A stretch of 15,257 bases of DNA from an uncultured Eubacteriales bacterium (GTDB lineage: Bacteria > Bacillota > Clostridia > Christensenellales > CAG-138): NCBI GenBank assembly GCA_900550525.1, contig URSN01000042.1:1-15257 (forward strand), read 5' to 3'. The position numbers and the translations under genes are program-made. Below the pieces are notes generated by a model. That model was not told the DNA's origin and searched no databases. It saw only the letters and a list, made by a program, of their open reading frames with translations. Below, one piece after another: positions 8,646-15,257 of the stretch (positions within the stretch are counted from its first letter, which is position 1; the number at the start of each line of letters is the position of its first letter).

Positions 8646-8712
8646 GATGATGGGGAGTGGGTCGTCAAAGAGATCGCGCCGGCAGGGCGGCGATCTTCCG
8701 TTCGGCATGGGG

Positions 8713-8736
8713 AAAGCCGCCCGTGCGGGCGGCTTT
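8713..8736 (-). terminator. terminator of the VanW-type gene
   Basis: A perfect 10-bp inverted repeat, AAAGCCGCCC / GGGCGGCTTT with a 4-base loop, lies 28 bases after the stop of the minus-strand VanW gene. The minus-strand tail is GGCTTTCCCC, so the T-run is short. Confidence 0.7.
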
Positions 8737-8763
8737 CTCATCCGCTTCTTCAACCGGTATGCG

Positions 8764-10608
8764 TCAGCCCTCCACGGGCGCGGGGGGCACCGTCTCCGGC
8801 TCGGCCGGCGGCGTATCCGGCTCGGCCGGCGGCGCCTCAGTCGGGCCCGGCGTCGGCGCAGGCTCGGGCGTCGGCGCTTCCGTCGGCTGCGGCGTATTCG
8901 TGGGCGCTTCCGTCGGCGCGGGCGCGGGCGTCTCCGCCGGCGCTACCGGTTCGGGCGTGATGGGCGCGGGCGTGCCGGGCGTGGCCGGCGCGGACGGCGT
9001 GACGGACGCGCTGGGGCTCGGGCTCGGGCCGACGAGCTTCTTGCCCGCGAACGCGCTGTAGGTGGACACGGCCAGCTTTTCGCTGCGCACGAGCTTGCCG
9101 TCCTTATAGTAGTTCTTGTAGGACTGCCAGCGCTCGCCGTTGCGGCGATTGACGACGATCTCCTCCTCGCCGGGCGCGAGGGAAGGGTCGAGCTCCTCCT
9201 CCATCTCGCCGCTTGGGTAGATGGTCTCCAGCTTTTCGCTCGTGAGGCGGATCTCGTCGTATTCGTCCGTATCGAACTGGCAGCGGTAGATCTTGAAATA
9301 GACCGTATTGCCGGAGGTCCAGGCGAAGATCACCACGTCCGAGGGCGTATCGTTGCGGAACTTGAAGTCGATGATGTTGCCCACGGAGTTGATCGTCGCA
9401 TCGAGCCCCTTGCGCATGTAGTTCACGGGCATGGAGTGGTTGCGGCGGCTGACGATCTCAAGGTCGGCCTTGACCACGGCGTTGTAGAGCGTGGAGGACA
9501 GCTGGCACACGCCGCCGCCGGCCTGCTCCTCCGTTGCGCCGCTGACGTATGCGTTGGCCATCTTCCAGCCGTTTGCCAGCGTCCGCGTGCCGAGCACGCC
9601 GTTGGTGGAGAAGGTTTCGCCGGGCTTGAGCACGGTGCCGTTGATGAGGTCGGCGCCCTTGCGGATGTTGTACTTGCGGTTGCTGGTGCTGCCGCTGAAG
9701 CTCGTCTCCGCCGAGGTGGAGATGAGCTCGAACGCATCGCCGGTCAGGGTGGGGGGCGTCTCCTTGACGGGGATCTCGATGGGGGAGGTATAGTCGCCGC
9801 CCATGAGCGCCGCCGTGATGGCGGACGTGAGCGCCTCCTGATCCACCTCGACGCCGCCCGTCGCTTCCACGACGGCGACGGTATGCTTCTCCTTGTCGAT
9901 CTGGCCGAAGGTGGCGTTCTGCGCGGGCTGGTCGATCTCCAGCGCCAGCGCGGCGACCTGCGTGTTGACGGAGGTGAAGTCATACTGGATGGTCAGCGTA
10001 TACGCCTTGCCGTTTGTGCGGATGTCCTCCGCCTCGGCGAGCACATCCTCCACGCCGCCGGAGCGCGCCAGCTGGAACGCCTGCGCCAGCACGTCGGACA
10101 GGTTCGTCGTGATGGACACGCCGGACAGGTCGAACGAATAGGTCTTGTCGCCGTAGGTGAGCGGCAGCGTGCCGCTGAGCTTTTTCGACTCGATGACCTC
10201 GCTCAGCAGCGTCTCCGCCTCGGTCATGGTCTTGCCGCCGATGGCGATGCCCTCCACCGTGACGCCCTCCAGGAAGGTCGTCGCGTTGACGATCGCCTCG
10301 TATTCCTGCGACTGCTGCAGCGCCATCTCGGCCTTGATCCGCTCCTCGTCCTGCTCCGCGGCCGCCTGCGCGGCGATCTCGCGCGACGCGCGCGCCTGCG
10401 AGACGATGAAATACACGCCGATGCACAGCAGCGCCAGCACGGCGCAGCCGCCCGCGATGAGGATGCCGGTGCGCTTCCGGCTCCGCCGGGGGCGCGCGCC
10501 GTCGTCAAAGAGCGGGTCCGGATCGAGCGAGACGTCGATCTGGTCCTCGTCCGGCACAAGATCGAAATCCTGTTCCGGCTGCTCTTCAAAAAAGATGTTG
10601 TTTGCCAT
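8764..10608 (-). CDS. VanW/YoaR-type envelope protein with PG-binding-4-like region and Pro/Thr-rich tail
   Basis: This is a predicted membrane-anchored cell-envelope protein; VanW proteins are common in Firmicutes and appear in some vancomycin-resistance clusters, but their activity is unknown. Order in the 614-residue product: an acidic cytoplasmic tail (1-36), a basic patch PRRSRKR (40-46), a membrane segment (about 48-69), a helical stretch (70-110), a YoaR-like PG_binding_4-type region (about 111-290), the VanW domain (about 312-445, with FSTNGVLG, the hallmark GGGVCQLSSTLYNA at 364-377 and NHSMPVNY), a G5-like segment (about 470-525, VVNRRNGERW, KNYYKDGKLV) and a Pro/Thr/Ala/Glu-rich tail (526-614). 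The start at 10608 follows GGGGGAG. Vancomycin resistance is not implied: no vanHAX-like genes are present. The tail probably spans or contacts the wall. Confidence 0.9.
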   Translation of the reverse strand: MANNIFFEEQPEQDFDLVPDEDQIDVSLDPDPLFDDGARPRRSRKRTGILIAGGCAVLALLCIGVYFIVSQARASREIAAQAAAEQDEERIKAEMALQQSQEYEAIVNATTFLEGVTVEGIAIGGKTMTEAETLLSEVIESKKLSGTLPLTYGDKTYSFDLSGVSITTNLSDVLAQAFQLARSGGVEDVLAEAEDIRTNGKAYTLTIQYDFTSVNTQVAALALEIDQPAQNATFGQIDKEKHTVAVVEATGGVEVDQEALTSAITAALMGGDYTSPIEIPVKETPPTLTGDAFELISTSAETSFSGSTSNRKYNIRKGADLINGTVLKPGETFSTNGVLGTRTLANGWKMANAYVSGATEEQAGGGVCQLSSTLYNAVVKADLEIVSRRNHSMPVNYMRKGLDATINSVGNIIDFKFRNDTPSDVVIFAWTSGNTVYFKIYRCQFDTDEYDEIRLTSEKLETIYPSGEMEEELDPSLAPGEEEIVVNRRNGERWQSYKNYYKDGKLVRSEKLAVSTYSAFAGKKLVGPSPSPSASVTPSAPATPGTPAPITPEPVAPAETPAPAPTEAPTNTPQPTEAPTPEPAPTPGPTEAPPAEPDTPPAEPETVPPAPVEG

Positions 10609-10636
10609 TTCTGCTCCCCCTGAACCTCGTCAAGTC

Positions 10637-10666
10637 TTTATATTATGCACCAAACGCGCCGGCCAA
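10637..10666 (-). promoter_or_regulatory. probable promoter for the VanW-type gene
   Basis: On the minus strand -35 TTGGCC (10666-10661) and -10 TATAAA (10642-10637) are spaced by 18 bases, about 30 bases before the start at 10608. Confidence 0.55.
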
Positions 10667-10781
10667 TCCTATCCAATTTTCCATTTGTTACAATTTGTTC
10701 ATCACTCCGGCTGCCCGGCGGTGCATCGCCACGGCGAAGCGGCCCGCGGTCCGGCCGGCGCGAAGGGATTTTTTCGACGCC

Positions 10782-10813
10782 TGCTATATATAAGACTTCG
10801 ATTGTGGTAAAAT
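10782..10813 (+). promoter_or_regulatory. candidate extended -10 promoters for recX
   Basis: Two TGn-type extended -10 boxes lie just before recX: TGCTATATA at 10782-10790 and TGGTAAAAT at 10805-10813. Neither has a recognisable -35. The second is six bases before the recX ATG, so transcription from it would start at or within a base or two of the start codon. Confidence 0.5.
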
Positions 10814-10819
10814 GGTTGC

Positions 10820-11329
10820 ATGAAAAAAGAAAAAATTTTTAAGGACGGGGCCCGGCCCGGCACGCCGATGGACGCGGCGCTGCGCTTTCTCGGCTACAGC
10901 GCGCGCTCGGTGCGCGAGGTGGAGCGGTATCTGGACAGCAAGCAGTACGGCGAGTTTGAGATCTCGCAGGTGATCGAGCGGCTCGAGGAGCTCGGCCTGC
11001 TCGACGACGCGCGCTTTGCGGCGGATTTTGTGGAATCTCGCCTCAACACCAAGCCCGTCAGCCGGCGGCACCTGGCCGAACAGCTGCGCGCGCACGAGCT
11101 GCCGGCCGAGGCGATCGAGCGGGCGCTTGCCGCCGTGGACGACGATGCGGAGCGGCAAAACGCCGCCGCCGTGGCGCAGAAGTACTGGCGGCAGCTTGCG
11201 CAGCTTCCCCCGCGCGAGCGGTACGAGCGCACCATGCGCCGCCTGCTCGGGCGCGGATACGATTGGGACGTGGCGCGCGCGGCGCTCGGCGCGCTGACGG
11301 ACGGGGAGATGGAGGAGGAGCTGCCATGA
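10820..11329 (+). CDS. recX: RecX family recombination regulator
   Basis: RecX binds RecA filaments and modulates strand exchange in the cytoplasm. The 169-residue product has the helical three-repeat RecX layout: ALRFLGYSARSVREVERYLD (20-39) as the first repeat, then the ELGLLDDARFAADFVESRLN block with the family's strongest signature (LDD-x-RFA-x-x-F-x-x-x-R), the SRRHLAEQLRAHEL helix, and a C-terminal repeat with RRLLGRGYDWDVARAAL. The start is ATG 10820. An in-frame TAA twelve bases upstream (10808-10810) rules out an earlier start, and no Shine-Dalgarno sequence is visible. M17 (10868) is an alternative, also without one. The stop overlaps the nnr start as ATGA, so the two genes are translationally coupled. 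recA is not in the window. Confidence 0.92.
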   Translation: MKKEKIFKDGARPGTPMDAALRFLGYSARSVREVERYLDSKQYGEFEISQVIERLEELGLLDDARFAADFVESRLNTKPVSRRHLAEQLRAHELPAEAIERALAAVDDDAERQNAAAVAQKYWRQLAQLPPRERYERTMRRLLGRGYDWDVARAALGALTDGEMEEELP

Positions 11330-12822
11330 AGGATGTGCTCACGCCCGCCGCGTCGCGCGAGGCGGACAGGATCTTGATCGAGGAATACGGCATCCCCGGC
11401 GTCGAGCTGATGGAGCGCGCGGCCGAGGGCGTCGCCGCCGCCGTGCGCGCAGCGGCGCGCGTTGCGTCCGGCGGGCACGTGCTGGTGCTCTGCGGCGCGG
11501 GCAACAACGGCGGGGACGGGCTGGCCGCGCTGCGCCTGCTGCACGCCTCCGGCGTGGATGCGGAGGCGTATCTTGCCTGCGGCGCCGCCTACCGGGGCGA
11601 CGCGCTGGTCAATTACCGCCGCGCGCAGGACGCCGGCTGCCGCATCCTTACGGAGCTGCCGCCACTGGACGGGTATGCCTGCGTGGTGGACGCGCTGCTC
11701 GGCACGGGCCTGTCCCGCCCGGCGGAGGGCGCCATGGCGGCGCTCATCGAGGCGGTCACCCGCTGCGGCGCGTACCGCGTCGCGGTGGACATCCCAAGCG
11801 GCGTGGACGGCGCGACGGGCCGCTGCCCGGGCGCAGCCGTGCTCGCGGACGAGACGGTGACATTCCAGTACCCAAAGCGCGGGCTGCTGCTCTTTCCGGG
11901 GCGCGCGCAGGCGGGGCGGCTGACGGTGCATCCCATCGCGCCGGTCTATCCGGTTAAAAGAGATGTCCACTGGTTCGAGGAGGCGGACGCGGCGGCGCTG
12001 CGGCCGCCCCGCGCGATGGACAGCCACAAGGGCAAAAACGGCCGCGCGCTGCTGGTCGCGGGATGCGGGCGGTATACCGGCGCGGCGCTGATGAGCGCCA
12101 TGGCCGCGCTGCGCGGCGGGGCGGGCCTGCTCACCGTCGCGGTGCCGGCGGCGCTCACGGGCGCGTTTGCGCAGCTGCCGGAGGCCATGTGCGTCCCCTG
12201 CGGCGCGGGGGATGCATGGGACGCTGCAGCGCAGGCGGACGCGGCGCGGCTGCTCGGCGGGCGCACCGCGCTCGGCATCGGCAGCGGGATGGGGGAGATG
12301 GAGAGCGCGCCGCTGCTTGCAGAGGCGCTGCGTACGGGTCTGCCCACGGTGCTCGATGCGGATGCGCTCAACGCGCTCTCGCGCGAGCGCGGCCTGCTCC
12401 GCCTGCTGCACGCGCGCTGCGTGCTCACGCCGCACCCGGCGGAGATGGCGCGCCTTTGCGACTGCGAGACGGCCGCGGTCACGGCCGACCCCGTCGCCGC
12501 CGCGCGGGAGGCTGCGGCGCGCTTTGGCTGCGTCGGGCTGCTCAAGGGCGCGACCAGCTGCATCAGCGACGGGCGCGACGTGTACCTCAACACCTCCGGC
12601 AACCCCGGCCTTGCCAAGGGCGGCAGCGGCGACGTGCTGACCGGCATCGCGCTTGCGCTGCTGGCGCAGGGCCTCAAACCGCTCGAGGCGGCCTGCGCCG
12701 CCTCGTACCTGCTCGGCGCGTCCGCCGATCGCGCCTGTGCCATTTTGGGGAACCGGATGCTGCTCGCCGGGGACGTGATCGACGCGATCAGTCAAGAAAT
12801 ACGCGCGGGACGCGTTCGCTGA
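11326..12822 (+). CDS. nnr: bifunctional NAD(P)H-hydrate epimerase / ADP-dependent NAD(P)H-hydrate dehydratase
   Basis: Nnr repairs damaged nicotinamide cofactors: the N-terminal domain interconverts R and S hydrates of NAD(P)H, and the C-terminal kinase-like domain dehydrates the S form using ADP. The 498-residue product has the usual two-domain length. Epimerase (1-210): GAGNNGGDGLAALRLL (57-72), DALLGTGLS (122-130), VAVDIPSGVDGATG (152-165). Dehydratase (about 225-495): HKGKNGRALLVAG (234-246), the LDADALNAL motif (343-351), LTPHPAEMARL (367-377), and the nucleotide-binding GNPGLAKGGSGDVLTG (425-440) with catalytic Asp436. The start at 11326 is chosen because GGAGGAGGAG (11311-11320) lies five bases before it and similarity starts there; an upstream in-frame GTG at 11263 lies inside recX. 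The gene overlaps the recX stop by 4 bases and the 3' end of alr on the other strand by 35. Confidence 0.95.
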   Translation: MKDVLTPAASREADRILIEEYGIPGVELMERAAEGVAAAVRAAARVASGGHVLVLCGAGNNGGDGLAALRLLHASGVDAEAYLACGAAYRGDALVNYRRAQDAGCRILTELPPLDGYACVVDALLGTGLSRPAEGAMAALIEAVTRCGAYRVAVDIPSGVDGATGRCPGAAVLADETVTFQYPKRGLLLFPGRAQAGRLTVHPIAPVYPVKRDVHWFEEADAAALRPPRAMDSHKGKNGRALLVAGCGRYTGAALMSAMAALRGGAGLLTVAVPAALTGAFAQLPEAMCVPCGAGDAWDAAAQADAARLLGGRTALGIGSGMGEMESAPLLAEALRTGLPTVLDADALNALSRERGLLRLLHARCVLTPHPAEMARLCDCETAAVTADPVAAAREAAARFGCVGLLKGATSCISDGRDVYLNTSGNPGLAKGGSGDVLTGIALALLAQGLKPLEAACAASYLLGASADRACAILGNRMLLAGDVIDAISQEIRAGRVR

Positions 12823-13900
12823 TGGAGAGCAGGATCTCGTAGCAGCTGGCGTCCGCCCCGCCAGCCAACTCGTCAGCGGTGATGCACGCGTCGCCCTGCC
12901 GGCCCAGCAGCACCGCCTCGTCGCCGACGCGCACGCCGGGGATATCCGTCACGTCGCACATGATCTGATCCATGCAGACCGTGCCGATCTGCATCACGCG
13001 CGCGCCGTGCAGCAGCACGCAGGCGCGGATGGACATGCAGCGCTTGTACCCGTCCCCGTAGCCGACCGGCAGCGTGGCCACGCGCGTGGGCCGCGCGGCG
13101 GTGAACGTGCGGCCGTAGCTGACCGTTTCGCCGGGCGCGATGTCCTTGACGTTCACCACGCGCGTTTTCCAGCTGAGCACCGGCCGAAGGTCCGCGCTGC
13201 CCGCCGCGCCTGCCGGATGGTAGCCGTAGAGCGCGATGCCGGCGCGCACCATGTCGAACTGAAATTCCGGCAGGTCGAGCACGCCGCCGCTGTTGGAGGC
13301 GTGCAGCAGGGGGTTGTGGCCGTAGCGGCGCGCGATGTCCGCATAGGCGGCAAAGCGCTCCGCCTGGGCGCGCGTAAACGTCTTATCCTCGATCTCCGAA
13401 ACGGCAAAGTGCGTGAACATGCCCTCGAACACGAGGTTCGGGCACTCCTTCAACAGCCGGAGCGCCGCTTCAAACGCCTCCGTATCCACAAAGCCGATGC
13501 GGTTCATGCCCGTGTCCACCTTGAAGTGGAAGCGGCAGGTTTTGCCGCGCTCGGCCGCCGCGCGCTGAAGCCGCCCGAGCGTGTGCGCGGAAAAGACCGT
13601 CGGCGTCAGGCCGTAATCGAGGATGCAGTCGATGTGCGTGTCGAGCGACGCGCCCAGGATCAGCACCGGTGCGTTGACGCCCGCTTCCCTGAGCCGGATG
13701 CCCTCCTCCGCGATGGCCACGCCCAGATAGTCCGCGCCGTGCGCTGCGGCGTAGCGCGCGACCTGCTCGAGTCCGTGGCCGTAGGCGTTGGCCTTGACCA
13801 CGGCCAGCAGGCGCGTCTCGGGGCGCAAATAGCCGCGCAGCACGCCGATGTTGTGCGACAGCGCCGGCAGGGAGATCTCCGCCCTGGTTGCACGAAGCAT
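12788..13900 (-). CDS. alr: alanine racemase
   Basis: Alanine racemase makes D-alanine for peptidoglycan using pyridoxal phosphate. The 370-residue product is full length. The N-terminal TIM barrel carries the PLP lysine in VVKANAYGHG (K36), then HFKVDTGMNRIGF (125-137, with R133) and MVRAGIALYGY (217-227, with R219). The C-terminal beta domain carries the second catalytic base Tyr262 in VSYGRTF, LPVGYGDGY (277-285) and VCMDQIMCD (308-316). The start at 13900 follows AGGAGG by five bases. That ribosome binding site overlaps the stop of the upstream amidohydrolase, so the two form a tight operon. Its 3' end overlaps the convergent nnr gene, and no terminator hairpin is visible between them. 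Confidence 0.96.
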   Translation of the reverse strand: MLRATRAEISLPALSHNIGVLRGYLRPETRLLAVVKANAYGHGLEQVARYAAAHGADYLGVAIAEEGIRLREAGVNAPVLILGASLDTHIDCILDYGLTPTVFSAHTLGRLQRAAAERGKTCRFHFKVDTGMNRIGFVDTEAFEAALRLLKECPNLVFEGMFTHFAVSEIEDKTFTRAQAERFAAYADIARRYGHNPLLHASNSGGVLDLPEFQFDMVRAGIALYGYHPAGAAGSADLRPVLSWKTRVVNVKDIAPGETVSYGRTFTAARPTRVATLPVGYGDGYKRCMSIRACVLLHGARVMQIGTVCMDQIMCDVTDIPGVRVGDEAVLLGRQGDACITADELAGGADASCYEILLSISERVPRVFLD

Positions 13901-13909
13901 GCGCGCCTC

Positions 13910-15088
13910 CTATTCCGCCGCGCCGTCGCAGTGGACGAGGCGGCCGTCGATCAGCGTCAGGCGGCAGCGGGTGCGAAAGTCGAACGGGTGGCCGGCGAAC
14001 ACGGCGATGTTCGCGTCCTTGCCGGGCTCGAGCGAGCCGATGCGGCCGTCAAGGCCCACCGCGCGCGCCGCGTGCAGCGTGATGGAGGCCAGCGCCGTAT
14101 CCTCGTCAAGCCCCTCGCGCACGGCCAGCGCCGCGCACACCGGCAGGTACTGCACGGGGAAGACGGGGTGGTCGGTCATCAGCGCGAACTCCACGCCCGC
14201 CGCATGCAGAATGGCCGGGGCGCGGAAGCTCTGGTTGCGCAGCTCGATCTTGGAACGGTCGGACAGCAGCGGCCCGAGGATGACCGGCACGCCGCCGAGC
14301 GAATCGATCCGGCGCTTGAGCTCGGACGCGATCAGGTGTCCCTCCGTGCAGTGCTCGAGCGAGATGCGCAGGTGAAACTCCTTCGCCAGGCGCAGCGCCG
14401 TGAGGATGTCGTCCGCACGGTGCGCGTGCACCTTGAGCGGCAGCTCGCCGCGCAGCACGGGCAGCAGCGCCTCAAGGCCCAGGTCGAGGTCGGGCTTTTT
14501 CGACGGGTCGGCCTTTGCCTCCTCGAGCGCCGCGGCGTACTCCTGCGCGGCGCGCATGGCCTTGCGAAACAGCGCCGCGATGGCCATGCGGGTATAGGGG
14601 GACGCCTTCTGGTCGGCATAGCCGCGCTTGGGATTTTCGCCCAGGGCCGCCTTCATGGCCACCGGGAAGCGCAGCAGCATCTCCTCCACGGAGCCGCCGG
14701 CCGTCCTGAGCGCGGCGAACTGCCCGCCGATCACGTTGGCCGAGCCCGGCCCGGTCACCACGGTCGGCACGCCGGCCGCGCGCGCCTCGGCAAAGCAGGG
14801 ATCGAACGGGTTGAGCCCGTCGATGGCCTGCATCTCGGGCGTAACGGGGTCGGAACATTCGTTGCCGTCCGCGCCTTCGTCGCCCATGCCGTCCTCCCAC
14901 ATGCCGATGTGGCAGTGCGCGTCGATGATGCCGGGCGTCACCGTGCAGCCGGAAACGTCGATGCATTCCGCGCCTGGGGCTTCAAGCCCCGGGCCGAGCG
15001 CGGCGATCTTTCCGCCCGCGATCAGTACGTCGCCGGCAAAGGGCGCCGCGCTGACCGGGCGGACCAGTCCGTTTTTCAGCAGGATCAT
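13910..15088 (-). CDS. metal-dependent amidohydrolase (imidazolonepropionase-like)
   Basis: This is a predicted cytoplasmic metal-dependent hydrolase of the amidohydrolase superfamily, in the group annotated as imidazolonepropionase-like; the substrate is unknown. The 392-residue product starts with the beta-sandwich segment MILLKNGLVRPVS and has the first metal pair in IIDAHCHIG (H58, H60), further ligand candidates in KVHAHRADD (H221, H223) and SLEHCTEGH (H246), and the catalytic Asp in LMTDHPVFP (D306). The C-terminal sandwich strand ends GSLEPGKDANIAVFAGHPF. The conserved GMGDEGADGNECSDPVTP (67-84) and TGPGSANVIGG (112-122) blocks are typical of the clostridial group. The start at 15088 is preferred (GGAG eight bases upstream, family alignment) over an in-frame start at 15178, whose extra 30 residues are not domain-like and overlap the promoter. 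It is first gene of the operon with alr. Confidence 0.88.
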   Translation of the reverse strand: MILLKNGLVRPVSAAPFAGDVLIAGGKIAALGPGLEAPGAECIDVSGCTVTPGIIDAHCHIGMWEDGMGDEGADGNECSDPVTPEMQAIDGLNPFDPCFAEARAAGVPTVVTGPGSANVIGGQFAALRTAGGSVEEMLLRFPVAMKAALGENPKRGYADQKASPYTRMAIAALFRKAMRAAQEYAAALEEAKADPSKKPDLDLGLEALLPVLRGELPLKVHAHRADDILTALRLAKEFHLRISLEHCTEGHLIASELKRRIDSLGGVPVILGPLLSDRSKIELRNQSFRAPAILHAAGVEFALMTDHPVFPVQYLPVCAALAVREGLDEDTALASITLHAARAVGLDGRIGSLEPGKDANIAVFAGHPFDFRTRCRLTLIDGRLVHCDGAAE

Positions 15089-15105
15089 GTGCTTCGCTCC
15101 ATCCG

Positions 15106-15122
15106 CCCCGCCGGGGGCGGGG
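15106..15122 (-). other. GC-rich hairpin in the leader of the amidohydrolase-alr operon
   Basis: CCCCGCC / GGCGGGG with a 3-base loop lies between the promoter and the ribosome binding site, ending 17 bases before the start at 15088. No T-run follows it, so it is not a plain terminator; it may stabilise the leader or limit access to the ribosome binding site. Confidence 0.5.
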
Positions 15123-15139
15123 CAAGTTTGATCAGAACT

Positions 15140-15167
15140 ATTGTAGCAGATAAGCGAAAAAATACAA
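15140..15167 (-). promoter_or_regulatory. sigma-A promoter for the amidohydrolase-alr operon
   Basis: On the minus strand -35 TTGTAT (15167-15162) and an extended -10 TGCTACAAT (box 15145-15140) have a 16-base spacer. The leader to the start at 15088 would be about 45 bases. From here to the window end nothing else is evident apart from an isolated TTGACA on the minus strand near 15190 with no matching -10. Confidence 0.75.
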
Positions 15168-15257
15168 TCGCTTTTCACTCTGTAGGTTTGTCAAACATAT
15201 TGGACAGTGAGAGGAAAGAGGGAAGCGGCAAGTTTTTCTCTGGGAGAGAGCCAGGAA

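Noticed and set aside
8770..9040. Repetitive-looking GC-rich stretch, considered as a tandem repeat or CRISPR-like array
   Set aside because: The units are irregular and short; they encode the Pro/Thr/Ala/Glu tail of the VanW protein.
8764..10608. Vancomycin-resistance locus
   Set aside because: VanW-domain proteins are widespread in Firmicutes; no vanH, vanA/B ligase, vanX or VanRS genes are present.
8554..10623. A 689-codon plus-strand open frame opposite the VanW gene
   Set aside because: Same reasoning: very Arg/Gly-rich, no motif, fully antisense to a strong gene with a good ribosome binding site.
10894..12795. A 633-codon minus-strand open frame opposite recX and nnr
   Set aside because: Low-complexity Arg/Ala composition, antisense to two genes with clear family signatures.
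15089..15257. Possible riboswitch or attenuator in the amidohydrolase leader
   Set aside because: Only one simple hairpin and a promoter are visible; the transcribed leader is too short for a known riboswitch and no T-run follows the hairpin.

Overview
The window looks like a chromosomal segment of a high-GC Firmicute, most likely a gut Clostridia-type organism (Christensenellales or Oscillospirales are guesses; the lineage cannot be fixed from the sequence alone). Reasons: strong GGAGG-type ribosome binding sites, several near-consensus sigma-A promoters, and a gene set typical of Clostridia: DegV, MmcQ/YjbR, YoaR-like VanW protein, NlpC/P60 with PG-binding repeats, bifunctional Nnr, alanine racemase. 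Most of the window is very GC-rich; one 60-base line in nnr (12361-12420) counts 46 G/C by eye. The stretch from about 430 to 2160 is clearly poorer; the line 1201-1260 counts 23 of 60.

Layout. 1-306 (+): 3' end of atpC, the ATP synthase epsilon subunit, apparently without the C-terminal helical domain. About 386-2060 (-): a low-GC accessory patch holding an ankyrin-like gene broken by one frameshift and a smaller, more decayed gene behind it. 2163-2282 (-): tRNA-Glu(CTC) with its own promoter and terminator. 2393-3721 (-): membrane-anchored NlpC/P60 cell-wall hydrolase, divergent from degV (3903-4775, +). 4922-8581 (-): mmcQ, transketolase and an acyltransferase-3 membrane protein. 8764-10608 (-): a VanW/YoaR-type envelope protein, divergent from the recX-nnr pair (10820-12822, +). 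12788-15088 (-): alr and an amidohydrolase in one operon, converging on nnr with a 35-bp overlap of stop-proximal coding sequence.

Functionally this is mostly housekeeping: energy (atpC), pentose phosphate metabolism (tkt), cofactor repair (nnr), recombination control (recX), D-alanine supply for the wall (alr) and envelope proteins (NlpC/P60, VanW, acyltransferase). No mobile element, CRISPR array or complete defence system was seen. The least ordinary items are the decaying two-gene accessory module beside the tRNA, whose larger gene has a slippery heptamer exactly at its frame break; a transketolase with a changed metal-binding loop; and a recX start with no Shine-Dalgarno sequence but a -10 element placed as for a leaderless mRNA.
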